Translations under genes and position numbers: made by a program | The notes under the pieces: generated by a model | Seen by the model: the letters and a program-made list of their open reading frames with translations, nothing else | What the model was told of the DNA's origin: nothing | The model's database searches: none | Assembly: GCF_021391675.1 (NCBI RefSeq) | Contig: NZ_CP090095.1 | Location: 4,005,001-4,069,000, forward strand | DNA: 64,000 bases | Direction of reading: 5' to 3' | Source: Neorhizobium galegae | Lineage (GTDB): Bacteria > Pseudomonadota > Alphaproteobacteria > Rhizobiales > Rhizobiaceae | Part shown: positions 19,634 to 28,599 of the stretch, one piece after another | Layout: each line of letters begins with the position of its first letter | Position numbering within the stretch: position 1 is the stretch's first letter

Positions 19634-19644
19634 TGACAGCATTG

Positions 19645-19800
19645 GGGTGAGCCCCTCACCCCGCCTCCGCTCCGCTCGGCGCACCCTCTACCCGCAAGCG
19701 GGGCGAGGGGGACCGGCGACGGCGCGGCATATCCCTTCTCCCCGCCCGCGGGGAGAAGGTGCCGGCAGGCGGATGAGGGGCGAGCCTCGCCATCCGGACA
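19645..19800. repeat. Rhizobial palindromic intergenic repeat inside the ABC operon
   Basis: The 195-base gap between binding-protein and permease genes is filled by GC-rich palindromes. The clearest is a 12-bp perfect stem, CCTTCTCCCCGC (19734-19745) with GCGGGGAGAAGG (19748-19759). It is followed by GTGCCGGCAGGCGGATGAGGGG, and a related degenerate copy precedes it at about 19650-19710. This matches the style of the mosaic palindromic elements (RIME-like) scattered through rhizobial genomes. In the transcript it could lower expression of the permeases relative to the binding protein. Confidence 0.8.
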
Positions 19801-19828
19801 AGAAGACAAGGAGGGATGGAATACGAAC

Positions 19829-20845
19829 ATGAGCACGACGTCTCTCACAGACCGTCTCGGCAGCCTTCTCATGGCGCCCGTGCATCTCCTGATGCGCATC
19901 ATCGACATACCGCTCCGCGCCGTCCAGAAAGCGGCCGGCATCGGCGGCATGGCGGCCGTGTTCCTCGCCCCGAACATGCTGATCTTCGGCATTTTCGTGC
20001 TCCTGCCCCTCGTCATCAACTTCGTCTATTCGATGACCGGCGGCACAGCCTTCTTCCTTTCCGAGCGCAATTTCGTCGGCGCCGAGCAGTATCAGCGCCT
20101 CTTCACCTGCACGAACTACCTCGACCCGATGTCCTGCCAGGAGGATGCCTTCTGGGCCGCCGTCGGCAACACGTTCTGGTTCGTGATCCTGCAGGTGGCG
20201 CTGATGATCGGCCTGTCGCTGATTACGGCATTGATCCTCAACCGCGATCTCGCCGCCCGCTCCTTCTGGCGCGCCGTGTTCTTTTTCCCGGTCCTCCTGT
20301 CGCCCGTCGTGGTCGGCCTGATCTGGAAGTGGATCCTGCAGCGCCAGGGCCTCCTGAATTTCGGCCTCTACCAGTTCGGCATCGAGCCCTATACCTGGCT
20401 TACCGACCGCAACTGGACCTTCATCGCCACGATCGGCGTCTCGATCTGGGCGCATATGGGCCTCTACACTCTGATCCTGCTCGCCGGCCTGCAGGCGATC
20501 CCGAAGGATCTCTATGAAGCTGCCGAGATGGACGGCACCAAGCCGGCGCGCGTCTTCCGGCGCATCACGCTGCCGCTTCTCGCGCCGAACCTTCTGGTCG
20601 TCGTGGTCCTCGCCCTGATCAAGGCCGTGCAGATCTTCGACGAGGTCTACGTGCTGACCGGCGGCGGTCCGGGCACCAGCACGCTCTATCTGACCCAGTA
20701 CATCTACGAGACCGGCTTTGCCTCGACGCTCCGCAATCCGGGCCTTGCCGCAGCCGCCTCGATCCTGATGGGCCTCGTGCTCGTCGTCCTGACACTGATC
20801 CAGCTCGGCATAGGCCAGCGTGGCGAAAAGAAGGGGAAACGCTGA
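19829..20845 (+). CDS. Sugar ABC transporter permease, MalF type
   Basis: A 338-residue inner-membrane subunit with six or more hydrophobic segments and the ATPase-contact EAA loop EAAEMDGTKPARVFRRITLP (about 230-249). There is an extra cytoplasmic N-terminal stretch of about 40 residues and a Cys-containing periplasmic loop (LFTCTNYLDPMSCQEDAFW). It is the first of two CUT1 permeases; its stop overlaps the start of the second by one base (TGATG). Confidence 0.94.
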   Translation: MSTTSLTDRLGSLLMAPVHLLMRIIDIPLRAVQKAAGIGGMAAVFLAPNMLIFGIFVLLPLVINFVYSMTGGTAFFLSERNFVGAEQYQRLFTCTNYLDPMSCQEDAFWAAVGNTFWFVILQVALMIGLSLITALILNRDLAARSFWRAVFFFPVLLSPVVVGLIWKWILQRQGLLNFGLYQFGIEPYTWLTDRNWTFIATIGVSIWAHMGLYTLILLAGLQAIPKDLYEAAEMDGTKPARVFRRITLPLLAPNLLVVVVLALIKAVQIFDEVYVLTGGGPGTSTLYLTQYIYETGFASTLRNPGLAAAASILMGLVLVVLTLIQLGIGQRGEKKGKR

Positions 20846-21897
20846 TGGGTGTCGCCTCTCGCTTCATTCTGCGCCGCCGCGGCGGCAAAAGCTGGCACTG
20901 GACGGATATCGTCACCTGGGTCTGGCTCGTCGGCGGCCTGATCATCATGTTCGGCCCGGCCGTCTGGCTCGCCTTCTCGTCCTTCAAGACGCCGGCAGCC
21001 CTTGCCGAATTCCCGCCGTCGATCCTGCCCTACGTCACCAGCCAGGCGACAGTCCAGGGTTACGACAAGCCGTTGCAGCTCTTCGAAGCCAAGATGCCGG
21101 ACGGTTCGACCAAGGTGCTGGCCGAGGTGCGCCGCATCGGTCTCGTCGCCCAGATGGTCGATCCGACGACGCCCGGAGAAATCGTCCGCGTCAACATCAA
21201 CGACCGCACCCCGGTACGTTCGGTCTCGTTCGCCACGGAAAACTACACGACGCCCTTCACCCAGTTCGATTTCCTGCGCTACCTGTGGAACTCGGTCTTC
21301 GTGACGGTGACGGCGACGCTGATCACCCTGATCGTCAATTCCATGGCCGCCTTCGCGCTGTCGAAATACGAGTTCCGCGGCCGCTCGCTCGCCATGCTGA
21401 TCATCCTTGCGACGCTGATGGTGCCGCTCTCGGTGATCATGGTGCCGCTCTATTCGATCATCTCGTCGCTCGGCCTGTTCAACAACCTCTGGGGCGTCAT
21501 CCTGCCGACGGTCGCGACACCGACCGGCGTGTTCATCCTGCGTCAGTACATGCTGACCATCCCCGACGAGCTGATCGACGCCGCGCGCATGGACAAGGCG
21601 TCCGAATGGCAGATCTACTGGCGTATCGTCCTGCCGCTGACGGCACCGGCGCTCGCGGTTCTGGCGATCTTCTCGGTCGTCTGGCGCTGGAACGACTTCC
21701 TGTGGCCGCTGATCGTATTGTCGCGGCGCGAACTCTATACCCTTCAAGTGGGGCTGAGCATCTATTCCGGCGAACTGAACGTCCAGTGGCACTTCATCCT
21801 GGCGATGACGGTCGTGACCATGATCCCGGTCGTGCTTGTCTTCATCTTCCTGCAGCGTTTCATCACCACCGGCATTGCCGGCACCGGCCTGAAGTAA
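20845..21897 (+). CDS. Sugar ABC transporter permease, MalG type, with enlarged periplasmic loop
   Basis: A 350-residue partner permease. The EAA loop is DAARMDKASEWQIYWRIVLP (about 246-265). The protein is about 70 residues longer than the usual MalG-type permease of 275-285. The extra length falls between the first and second membrane segments (about residues 55-145, from PPSILPYV to FDFLRYLWNS) and should face the periplasm, where it could contact the binding protein. It is translationally coupled to the permease upstream. Confidence 0.94.
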   Translation: MGVASRFILRRRGGKSWHWTDIVTWVWLVGGLIIMFGPAVWLAFSSFKTPAALAEFPPSILPYVTSQATVQGYDKPLQLFEAKMPDGSTKVLAEVRRIGLVAQMVDPTTPGEIVRVNINDRTPVRSVSFATENYTTPFTQFDFLRYLWNSVFVTVTATLITLIVNSMAAFALSKYEFRGRSLAMLIILATLMVPLSVIMVPLYSIISSLGLFNNLWGVILPTVATPTGVFILRQYMLTIPDELIDAARMDKASEWQIYWRIVLPLTAPALAVLAIFSVVWRWNDFLWPLIVLSRRELYTLQVGLSIYSGELNVQWHFILAMTVVTMIPVVLVFIFLQRFITTGIAGTGLK

Positions 21898-21906
21898 GGA
21901 TCACCG

Positions 21907-22989
21907 ATGGGCGAGATCACCCTCACCAAAATCAAGAAGTCCTTCGGCGCAGTCGACGTCCTGAAGGACATCGACCTCGATATCAAGGACGGCGAGTTCA
22001 TCGTTTTCGTCGGCCCGTCCGGCTGCGGAAAATCGACCTTGCTGCGCACCATCGCCGGCCTTGAAAAGGTCACCGGCGGCGAGATCGAGATCGACGGCAA
22101 GCGCGTCAACGAAGTGTCAGCCGCCGACCGCGGCCTTGCCATGGTCTTCCAGTCCTATGCGCTCTATCCCCACATGAGCGTGCGCCAGAACCTCGCCTTT
22201 GGCCTTGAAAATTCCAACATGCCCAAGGCCGAGGTGGCCGAGCGCATCACCGAAGCCGCCCGCATGCTGGAGATCGAGCCCTATCTCGAACGCCGGCCCG
22301 GCCAGCTTTCCGGCGGCCAGCGCCAGCGCGTCGCGATCGGCCGCGCCATCGTGCGCCGCCCGACCGCCTTCCTGCTCGACGAGCCGCTGTCGAACCTCGA
22401 CGCCGAACTGCGCGTCTCGACCCGTGCGGAACTCGCCGCTCTCCACGCCCGCCTCGGCTCGACGATGATCTACGTTACCCACGACCAGGTTGAGGCGATG
22501 ACATTGGCCCACCGCATCGTGGTCATGCGCGCCGGCAAGATCGAACAGGTCGGCACCCCGCTCGACCTCTACAACACGCCCGCCAACCGCTTCGTCGCCG
22601 GCTTCATCGGCGCACCCCACATGAACTTCCTGGCCGGCGAGGTCGCCGAGCTGGAAACCGGCACGGCGACGCTTACGACCGCGGGCGGCCACCGCCTGCT
22701 CGTGCCGTTCTCGGGCCATTCCCTGTCCGTCGGCGACAAGCTGACGATCGGCATCCGCCCACAGCACATCACGCTCGCCAATGATCCGGGAAGCCTTAAG
22801 GTGAAGGTGCGCCTCGTCGAAGCGCTCGGCTCGGAAACGGTCATCCACGCGGATCTACAAGGCGAAAAGCTCCTCGCCGTCGTTCCCGGCCAGAAGCTCA
22901 TTTCCCCGGGCGACGAAGCTTACCTCTCCGTCGCCGGCGCTCCGCTGCACCTGTTCGATCGGAATGGATTGAGGGTGAAGGGGACATGA
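21907..22989 (+). CDS. Sugar ABC transporter ATP-binding protein (UgpC/MsmK type)
   Basis: A 360-residue ATPase of the CUT1 importer. Walker A is GPSGCGKST (about 37-45), the Q-loop region VFQSYALYPHM, signature LSGGQRQRVAIGRA (about 135-148), Walker B AFLLDEPLSNLDA (about 155-167), and H-loop His in YVTHDQVEAM. A C-terminal TOBE/regulatory domain follows from about residue 235. Proteins of this subfamily often energise several sugar importers. It is the last gene of the operon. Confidence 0.96.
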   Translation: MGEITLTKIKKSFGAVDVLKDIDLDIKDGEFIVFVGPSGCGKSTLLRTIAGLEKVTGGEIEIDGKRVNEVSAADRGLAMVFQSYALYPHMSVRQNLAFGLENSNMPKAEVAERITEAARMLEIEPYLERRPGQLSGGQRQRVAIGRAIVRRPTAFLLDEPLSNLDAELRVSTRAELAALHARLGSTMIYVTHDQVEAMTLAHRIVVMRAGKIEQVGTPLDLYNTPANRFVAGFIGAPHMNFLAGEVAELETGTATLTTAGGHRLLVPFSGHSLSVGDKLTIGIRPQHITLANDPGSLKVKVRLVEALGSETVIHADLQGEKLLAVVPGQKLISPGDEAYLSVAGAPLHLFDRNGLRVKGT

Positions 22990-23011
22990 ACCGCCGCCTT
23001 GCGGCGGTTCA
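22987..23011 (+). terminator. Hairpin ending the sugar operon
   Basis: An 11-bp perfect stem, TGAACCGCCGC (22987-22997) with GCGGCGGTTCA (23001-23011), has a CTT loop and starts in the stop codon of the ATPase gene. There is no T run, so it may act as a 3' stabiliser or a Rho-assisted terminator. Confidence 0.6.
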
Positions 23012-23092
23012 TTAGGGCAAGCTGATAACCCGATGATAAGAAAATGAACGCTAATATGCCCCTGGGGCTAAGCGTCATCATCGGGAAAGATC

Positions 23093-23407
23093 ATGGGCGA
23101 GTATCAGAACAGAGCTGTCGCACTGGTAACGGCAAGCGTGGGTGAAAATTTCACCTTCGACCAGGAGCAGCGTAGCCAGGCCTGTCTCGTGGCCGCGATA
23201 GAACTTTTTTACGTTCTTGGCGGTTCTGCCGAAGGGCTTGCAACTGCCGCGGCCGCTGCTGCCGCTAGGCCCGCCCCCGCCATCGATACCGCAATTGGCG
23301 AGCTGATGAAGGAGATTGCCGCGATCGGCGCCATGAAGGATCTCGACATTATACAGGCAGCGTACAATACGCTCGACCGGCAGATGCGAGCGATCAAGGC
23401 AGGTTGA
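23093..23407 (+). CDS. Small Ala-rich protein of unknown function
   Basis: A 104-residue predicted helical cytoplasmic protein. It has a central run of Ala (about 49-60) and helices with hydrophobic spacing on both sides (QACLVAAIELFYVLGG and DLDIIQAAYNTLDRQMRA). There is no signal peptide or recognised domain. Upstream, an inverted repeat (CCCGATGAT at 23029-23037 with ATCATCGGG at 23077-23085) covers the likely promoter. It stands alone between two converging units. Confidence 0.6.
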   Translation: MGEYQNRAVALVTASVGENFTFDQEQRSQACLVAAIELFYVLGGSAEGLATAAAAAAARPAPAIDTAIGELMKEIAAIGAMKDLDIIQAAYNTLDRQMRAIKAG

Positions 23408-23452
23408 GCAAGCCGCAGCCTCTACGACCGCTTTTGACCTGCGCGTCCCCCT

Positions 23453-24346
23453 TTACAGATAGCCCTTGAAGAAGGCCAACGTTGCCCTCCGCATTGCCTC
23501 CGTCTCGCGGTGCCCGACACCCACCTCTGGCAGGAATACCAGCGCACCGATCGCTTGCGCCTTGAGATAGGCGGCCTCCGTCTCGGCGAATGCACAGTCC
23601 ACCGCCGCCGGCGGTGTCAGTGGGTCGTCGCAGCCGATGCAGATCAGCTGCGGCCGCGGCGCCACCAGACCGGCAATTTCGCCGATCGAGGTCTCCTTGA
23701 GCAGCCCCGGCACGGTCAGGTAATGCCCGTGCAGATCATGGGCGCCGATTTTGACCAGCGTCGCGAAATCCGCATAACAACACAGATGCGCCGTCGCCTT
23801 CACCCTCGGATCGATCGCCGCCAGGAAATAGGCAAGCGTCGCCCCCATCGACAGCCCCGAGACGCCGATCCTTTGCGGATCGACCTCCGGCCGGCCGGCG
23901 AGCCAGGTCAGCGCCGCCGCCTGTTCGGAAAGCATCTGCCCGAACAGCGTTTTGCCGTGCCAGAGCGCCGCCTTGGTCGCCGCTTCCTCGGTCACCCCGG
24001 CGCGCTCGCCAAACGTCGGCATGTCGATGCAGAGCGCCACATATCCCTCGCGCGCCAGAACCGGCCCGGGGGCATCGAGCAGGGCCGGTCGGCCGTCGAT
24101 CAGTTCGGATGCGCCGATATCCCAGCGGGCGCCATGTGCATGCGCATAGACGATCGCCGGGCCGCGGGTGAGAAACCCTTCGCTCGGCCGGGTGAGGAAG
24201 CCCCGGACCTCCGCGCCATCCTCTAGCCGAAAACGCAACCTTTCGAGAATATAGCCGTCGTGGATCTCCGCCGAACTGTCCGCCAGCGTCATGGAGACCT
24301 CCTCGAAGGCAAGCAGCTCCTTCAATCGCTCAACCGTGATCGCCAT
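23453..24346 (-). CDS. Alpha/beta hydrolase, dienelactone-hydrolase/acetyl-esterase-like
   Basis: A 297-residue cytoplasmic hydrolase. The nucleophile elbow GLSMG (Ser at about 165) lies in RIGVSGLSMGATLAYFLA. The acid is likely the Asp in CIGCDDPLTPP and the base the His in GVGHRETEA. The oxyanion side has YAHAHGARWDIG. The start at 24346 has GGAGGG upstream. Members of this superfamily include cephalosporin-C deacetylase and acetyl xylan esterase relatives. Lying beside the pectin-sugar operon it might deacetylate sugars, but it is on the opposite strand and the link is only positional. Confidence 0.85.
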   Translation of the reverse strand: MAITVERLKELLAFEEVSMTLADSSAEIHDGYILERLRFRLEDGAEVRGFLTRPSEGFLTRGPAIVYAHAHGARWDIGASELIDGRPALLDAPGPVLAREGYVALCIDMPTFGERAGVTEEAATKAALWHGKTLFGQMLSEQAAALTWLAGRPEVDPQRIGVSGLSMGATLAYFLAAIDPRVKATAHLCCYADFATLVKIGAHDLHGHYLTVPGLLKETSIGEIAGLVAPRPQLICIGCDDPLTPPAAVDCAFAETEAAYLKAQAIGALVFLPEVGVGHRETEAMRRATLAFFKGYL

Positions 24347-24858
24347 CTTGCCCTCCTCCCGGCTTTCCACCCTTGCCCCGCCCTCCTTGTCCCGAAGCGA
24401 GGACGACTGCCTTCTGTGCCCTGCACCTTTTCAAAGACATAGACGAAAACTCATCCCCTCGCATCCCCGCCTTACGATCCATGCCTAAAATCCCTTCGTC
24501 CCGTTTCGGCTACACCGGCCCGCATAACCGGCGAGATGGGACCGGTGCCTTGGTGGTCTGCCGTCATGCAGGCGGGTTGTCAGGGGCTGCGCAGAAAATG
24601 GTCTCCCTCTCGCCTTATGGCGGGGCGTGCGTGTGTCGCACACAACCCGGTATGGCATCCGCAAGGAAATAAGCCCATGCCGCCGCAGAGGGACCGGAGT
24701 TGCGCGGAAAAATACACCGAACGGGACACGTCGCGTGTCACCTAACTAATTTCATACGAGGCACACGACGTGTCCCGGCCGATCCTCGGGTTTAACCCGA
24801 GGATGAAACGCAAAAGCACCAAGGGATGAGTACGCCTTGAGATTAGGCAAGGAAGAAC
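24347..24858. other. 512-base intergenic region with repeat elements and no gene recognised
   Basis: It holds the promoter of the leftward hydrolase and of the rightward unit that begins at 24859. Small plus-strand frames here show no family features. The right part is occupied by the palindromic repeat annotated at 24722-24804. Confidence 0.5.
24722..24804. repeat. Composite palindromic repeat
   Basis: A 12-base inverted repeat, CGGGACACGTCG (24722-24733) with CGACGTGTCCCG (24766-24777), is immediately followed by the palindrome ATCCTCGGGTT-T-AACCCGAGGAT (24782-24804). The latter shares its core with the element at 7782-7859, so the two loci carry related rhizobial repeats. Confidence 0.75.
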
Positions 24859-25296
24859 ATGGATAAGCCAGACCTTAGCGATTACGAAAAGCTTCGCGCC
24901 GAACAGCATGAGGAATTATGCCGCGCCACGGCGTCGATCTGCTTTCTGGACAGCGGCTTCTGCCGTTTGCGCGCCTGCCGCCGCCGGCGTGTCTGCAGCG
25001 GCCCGATGCTGCCATCGATGCATCAGAACTGGAAAGTTCGCGCCCAGCAGGAAATCGGTTTGAGCGGCAAGGCATGCGCCGATCTTCCGCATTGCATCGC
25101 CAATCGCGAACCGCAACATTATGAACTCTTCAGACAGACCATGCAGAAGCTTCAGCAGCTAGCCATCGATGAACCGAATCTCGACGTGCTCCGCGCCTGC
25201 ATCTTCGTTGCGGCAAGGCGGCGCGCCAAGAAACATCTCTTGACTTCTCGTCCGCTGCATCCGACTTCAACATCGGAACAAGGAGTCGAGCCATGA
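24859..25296 (+). CDS. Conserved-looking Cys-rich protein upstream of ubiG
   Basis: 145 residues with five Cys and a basic patch in the segment [19 protein letters not shown] (about 28-46), a further Cys pair near the middle (CADLPHC), and a helical C-terminal half. The stop overlaps the ubiG start (ATGA), so it is translationally coupled to ubiG. No family is recognised; Cys spacing could suit metal binding. The coupling suggests a real gene. Confidence 0.6.
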   Translation: MDKPDLSDYEKLRAEQHEELCRATASICFLDSGFCRLRACRRRRVCSGPMLPSMHQNWKVRAQQEIGLSGKACADLPHCIANREPQHYELFRQTMQKLQQLAIDEPNLDVLRACIFVAARRRAKKHLLTSRPLHPTSTSEQGVEP

Positions 25297-26057
25297 CCGA
25301 AGCCGCCCGCAGCACGATCGATCCCCGTACTACGATTGACCAAAGCGAAGTCGACCGGTTTTCCGCCATGGCCGCGGAGTGGTGGGACCCGACCGGCAAG
25401 TTCAAGCCGCTCCACAAGTTCAACCCCGTGCGCCTCGCCTATCTCCGCGACCGCATCTGCGAAAATTTCGGCCGGGATCCGAAGAGCCACCTGCCGCTTT
25501 CCGGCCTGCGCATCCTCGATATCGGCTGCGGCGGCGGGCTGCTCTCCGAGCCGATCGCCCGCATGGGCGCGACTGTCGTCGGCGCCGACCCGTCGGAAAA
25601 GAACATCGGCATCGCCTCCACCCATGCGGCGGAAACCGGAACCTCGGTGGACTACCGCGCCGTTACCGCCGAGCAGCTCGCCGAAGCCGGCGAGACGTTC
25701 GACGTCGTGCTGAACATGGAGGTCGTGGAGCACGTTTCGGACGTGAATTTCTTCATCACCACCTGCGCCAACATGGTCCGCCCCGGCGGCCTGATGTTCG
25801 TCGCCACCATTAATCGCACCTTCAAGGCCGGAGCGCTGGCGATTTTTGCCGCCGAGAACATCCTGCGCTGGCTGCCCCGCGGCACCCATCAATACGAAAA
25901 GCTGGTCCGCCCGGAAGAGCTCGAAAGACCGATCTCCTCAGCCGGCATGGACATCATCCATCGCACCGGCGTCTTCTTCAACCCCCTCCAGGATCGCTGG
26001 AATCTGTCGCCGGATATGGACGTCAACTACATGATGCTGGCCAAGCGGCCGGCGTGA
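25293..26057 (+). CDS. ubiG: Ubiquinone biosynthesis O-methyltransferase
   Basis: UbiG methylates the two ring hydroxyls during ubiquinone synthesis. The 254-residue protein has the UbiG N-terminal signature [15 protein letters not shown] (about 19-33) and [17 protein letters not shown] motif [21 protein letters not shown] (about 71-90) and NMEVVEHV (about 140-147). A C-terminal [16 protein letters not shown] segment closes the fold. It overlaps the small upstream gene by four bases. Confidence 0.95.
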   Translation: MTEAARSTIDPRTTIDQSEVDRFSAMAAEWWDPTGKFKPLHKFNPVRLAYLRDRICENFGRDPKSHLPLSGLRILDIGCGGGLLSEPIARMGATVVGADPSEKNIGIASTHAAETGTSVDYRAVTAEQLAEAGETFDVVLNMEVVEHVSDVNFFITTCANMVRPGGLMFVATINRTFKAGALAIFAAENILRWLPRGTHQYEKLVRPEELERPISSAGMDIIHRTGVFFNPLQDRWNLSPDMDVNYMMLAKRPA

Positions 26058-26155
26058 TTTTGAGAAAGCTGATCCGCGGTAGTATTGCAGCCGCGATAGG
26101 GGCGTGAGTATGCGCTCGCTCCACCAGAGCACCAACGCCGGCCATTGCCGCTCGT

Positions 26156-26584
26156 TCAGTTCGCGTCTTCGGGAATGATCGGCAGCGGCGCGATCTCAAT
26201 GCCCTCGTCGAGCAGTTCGCGCACCTCGCCGAGGCTCGCCTGGCCGATGATGCCGCGGGCATCCGCCTCGCCATAGTGAATCTTGCGGGCTTCCTCGGGA
26301 AACTTTTCGCCGACGTCCTCGGCATTGGCCCTGATCGCCGCAACCGCTTCCTTGAGCTTGGCGATAGCCTCCTGGCGGGCGAGATCCATCACCATCGCCT
26401 GCTTCTCTTCCTTCTTTCGGGCGGTCGAAACAGAGGGCGCCATCAGCGTCTTGGAGATCGAGGCGGAATTGCAGACCGGACAGGTGAGGAACCCGCTCGC
26501 CACCTGCCGGTCGAAATCGGCGCTTTCCGAGAACCAGCCTTCGAACGTGTGGGCATTGTCGCAGGAGAGGGAATACTTGATCAA
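26156..26584 (-). CDS. DUF1178 family zinc-ribbon protein
   Basis: The 142-residue protein has an N-terminal ribbon (Cys in SLSCDNAHTFEGWF and CPVCNS, about 8-40) typical of the proteobacterial DUF1178 family, then a long basic/acidic helix and a C-terminal IHYGEADARGIIGQA segment. Its start overlaps the nitrilase stop by four bases. This pairing with the nitrilase and glutaredoxin genes is common in alphaproteobacteria, but the function is unknown. Confidence 0.9.
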   Translation of the reverse strand: MIKYSLSCDNAHTFEGWFSESADFDRQVASGFLTCPVCNSASISKTLMAPSVSTARKKEEKQAMVMDLARQEAIAKLKEAVAAIRANAEDVGEKFPEEARKIHYGEADARGIIGQASLGEVRELLDEGIEIAPLPIIPEDAN

Positions 26585-27435
26585 GCGGCCACCTCTCCCG
26601 CCGCGTCCGTAACCGCATCGAGCGAGAACTCGCGGGCGTTCTTGAGGTTCGGGATCTTCCCCCGCGCCGCAGCAACGGCGGCAATATCGATCTCGGCCAG
26701 CACGACGCCCTCGCCGCTGCCGCCGGCGGATGCCAGCACCCTGCCCCAGGGATCGACGATCATCGAATGGCCAAATGTCTCGCGGCCGTCTTCATGCACG
26801 CCGGCCTGAGCGGCGGCGATCACGAAGGCACCGTTCTCGATCGCACGGGCACGCAGCAGGATTTCCCAATGGGCCTCGCCGGTCTGGCGGGTGAAGGCGG
26901 CCGGCACGGTCAGGATTTCGGCCCCGGCCAAGGCTTCTGTCCGGAAAAGCTGCGGAAAACGGACGTCGTAGCAGATCGCAAAACCGAGCTTGCCGAACGG
27001 CAGGTCGACGACGCGCGCTTCGCTGCCGGGCTCGTAGGCCGAGCTTTCGCGCCAGCTCTCGCCATTGTCCAGATCGACATCGAACATATGAATCTTGTCA
27101 TAGGTGCAGACCTGCCGGCCGCTGGGCGCAAAGAGGAAGGCGCGGTTGGCGATCTTGCCGCCATCGACCGCAATCGCCGTCGAGCCGACATGCAGATGGA
27201 TGCCGAGTTCGCTCGCGAGGCTGCGGGCGGTCGAAACGATGATATCGCCTGCCTCGTCGCGCAGCACGGCACGCATGGCCTTGCGGTCCCGCCGCAGGAA
27301 GCCGGTCATCTCCGGGGTCTGGATATAGATCGCGCCGTGAGCCGCAGCTTCCCGCACCAGCCGCGCCATGTCGGCAGCGTTCTTTTCCGGATCGACGCCG
27401 GAGCACATCTGGATGGCGGCAGCTTTGAAAGCCAT
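26581..27435 (-). CDS. Carbon-nitrogen hydrolase (nitrilase superfamily, Nit1/Nit2 type)
   Basis: The 284-residue amidase has the Glu-Lys-Cys triad: Glu in QTPEMTGF (about 40), Lys in YDKIHMFDVDL (about 110) and Cys in GFAICYDVRFPQLFR (about 152). Close relatives of Nit1/Nit2 remove deaminated glutathione or omega-amido acids as metabolite repair. The neighbouring glutaredoxin gene is compatible with a glutathione-related role. It is coupled to the DUF1178 gene downstream. Confidence 0.92.
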   Translation of the reverse strand: MAFKAAAIQMCSGVDPEKNAADMARLVREAAAHGAIYIQTPEMTGFLRRDRKAMRAVLRDEAGDIIVSTARSLASELGIHLHVGSTAIAVDGGKIANRAFLFAPSGRQVCTYDKIHMFDVDLDNGESWRESSAYEPGSEARVVDLPFGKLGFAICYDVRFPQLFRTEALAGAEILTVPAAFTRQTGEAHWEILLRARAIENGAFVIAAAQAGVHEDGRETFGHSMIVDPWGRVLASAGGSGEGVVLAEIDIAAVAAARGKIPNLKNAREFSLDAVTDAAGEVAA

Positions 27436-27447
27436 GGTAGATACCTC

Positions 27448-27705
27448 TCAGTGCGCCAGCATCGGGTCCAGCTTGCCGGCCCGGTCGAGTGCGTGCAGAT
27501 CGTCGCAGCCGCCGACATGTGTGCCGTCGATAAAGATCTGCGGGAAGGTCGAGCGACCGTTCGCCTTGCCGATCATCTCCTGACGCAGTTCCTGCGAATA
27601 GGTGGCGTCATGCTCGGTATAGGCCACACCCTTGGTGTCCAGCAAAGCTTTTGCGCGCGCGCAGTAACCGCAATATTCGCGGGTATAGATAGTGACCTCT
27701 GCCAT
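27448..27705 (-). CDS. grxC: Glutaredoxin 3
   Basis: The 85-residue dithiol glutaredoxin has the active site CGYC (residues about 12-15) and the TFPQIFIDGTHVGGCDDL segment with the cis-Pro and glutathione-binding GG. It reduces protein disulfides with glutathione. I chose the start at 27705 (MAEVTIYTR); an in-frame extension of 21 codons upstream lacks similarity to the family. Confidence 0.95.
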   Translation of the reverse strand: MAEVTIYTREYCGYCARAKALLDTKGVAYTEHDATYSQELRQEMIGKANGRSTFPQIFIDGTHVGGCDDLHALDRAGKLDPMLAH

Positions 27706-27764
27706 GATCGTCTCCGGGCGCGGCCGGGCGGGAAAAAGGCCGCGCGCAATAGTGTCTTCTTCTG

Positions 27765-28541
27765 TCATATAGGCCCGGCAATAGCCATTGCAAAGGTCAA
27801 AACCGTGACCTCGGCGGCGCCCGCTCGCCTCAATGCGCGAGTGGCGGATGAAACCGTCGCCCCGGTCGTATAGACGTCGTCGACCAGCACCAGCCGCTTG
27901 CCGAAGACGCGATCCTCATGGCCCGGCGCGATCTCGAAGGCCGCCCGCATATTGTCCTCCCGGGCCCGCACCGAAAGCCCCACCTGCCGGTTCGTGCGTT
28001 TGACGCGGATGAGCGTGGACGGCAGGAACGGCTGGCCGGATTTTCGCGACAGATGCCGGGCAAGCTCTGCCGCCTGATTGAATTTCCGCGAGGCGAAACG
28101 CGAGCGATGCAGCGGCACCGGCAGGATGCCGTCGCAGTTAGAGACGTAACCATCGGAGGCGCGCAGCATCCAGCCGGCCATCATGCGCGCGAGATCGGTG
28201 CGGTCGCGGTATTTCAGCGAATGGACGAGGTCGCGGGCCGCGCCCTCGAAGATTGCCGCGGAGCGCAGGCGGTCGAAGACGGGCGGTTCGGCAATCGCCT
28301 GCGCCGACAGAATGCCAGGCCCCGGATCGTAGGAGAACGGCAGGCCGAGCGTCTCGCAATAGGGCCGCTCGATGAACCGGATCTCCCGCCAGCAGGCGGG
28401 GCAGAAGCCCTGATGCGCGCCCGTTCGCACACCGCAGCCGGGGCAGGTCGGAGGATAGACGAGATCGCCCACCCATTTCGTCCACCCCACGGCAAACGAT
28501 CCTAAAAGTCGCAGCGCATTGACGTTGGGCTCGGCGGACAT
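27765..28541 (-). CDS. ComF family protein (amidophosphoribosyltransferase-like)
   Basis: About 258 residues. An N-terminal four-Cys zinc site (CPGCG and CPACW, about 30-50) is followed by the phosphoribosyltransferase fold with the PRPP-binding motif LVLVDDVYTTGAT (about 212-224). ComF proteins are linked to DNA uptake in naturally competent bacteria; in rhizobia the role is not known. The start at 28541 (MSAEPNVNAL) is preferred over a longer frame without family similarity. Confidence 0.9.
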   Translation of the reverse strand: MSAEPNVNALRLLGSFAVGWTKWVGDLVYPPTCPGCGVRTGAHQGFCPACWREIRFIERPYCETLGLPFSYDPGPGILSAQAIAEPPVFDRLRSAAIFEGAARDLVHSLKYRDRTDLARMMAGWMLRASDGYVSNCDGILPVPLHRSRFASRKFNQAAELARHLSRKSGQPFLPSTLIRVKRTNRQVGLSVRAREDNMRAAFEIAPGHEDRVFGKRLVLVDDVYTTGATVSSATRALRRAGAAEVTVLTFAMAIAGPI

Positions 28542-28599
28542 GACTTGACAATAGCGGACGGAGCGCGCTTTTGCGACGCCAGAATACGAGTGGACGGCC

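Noticed and set aside
24371..24745. Short plus-strand ORFs between the hydrolase and the gene at 24859
   Set aside because: Overlapping frames without ribosome sites or recognisable features, in a region rich in repeat elements.
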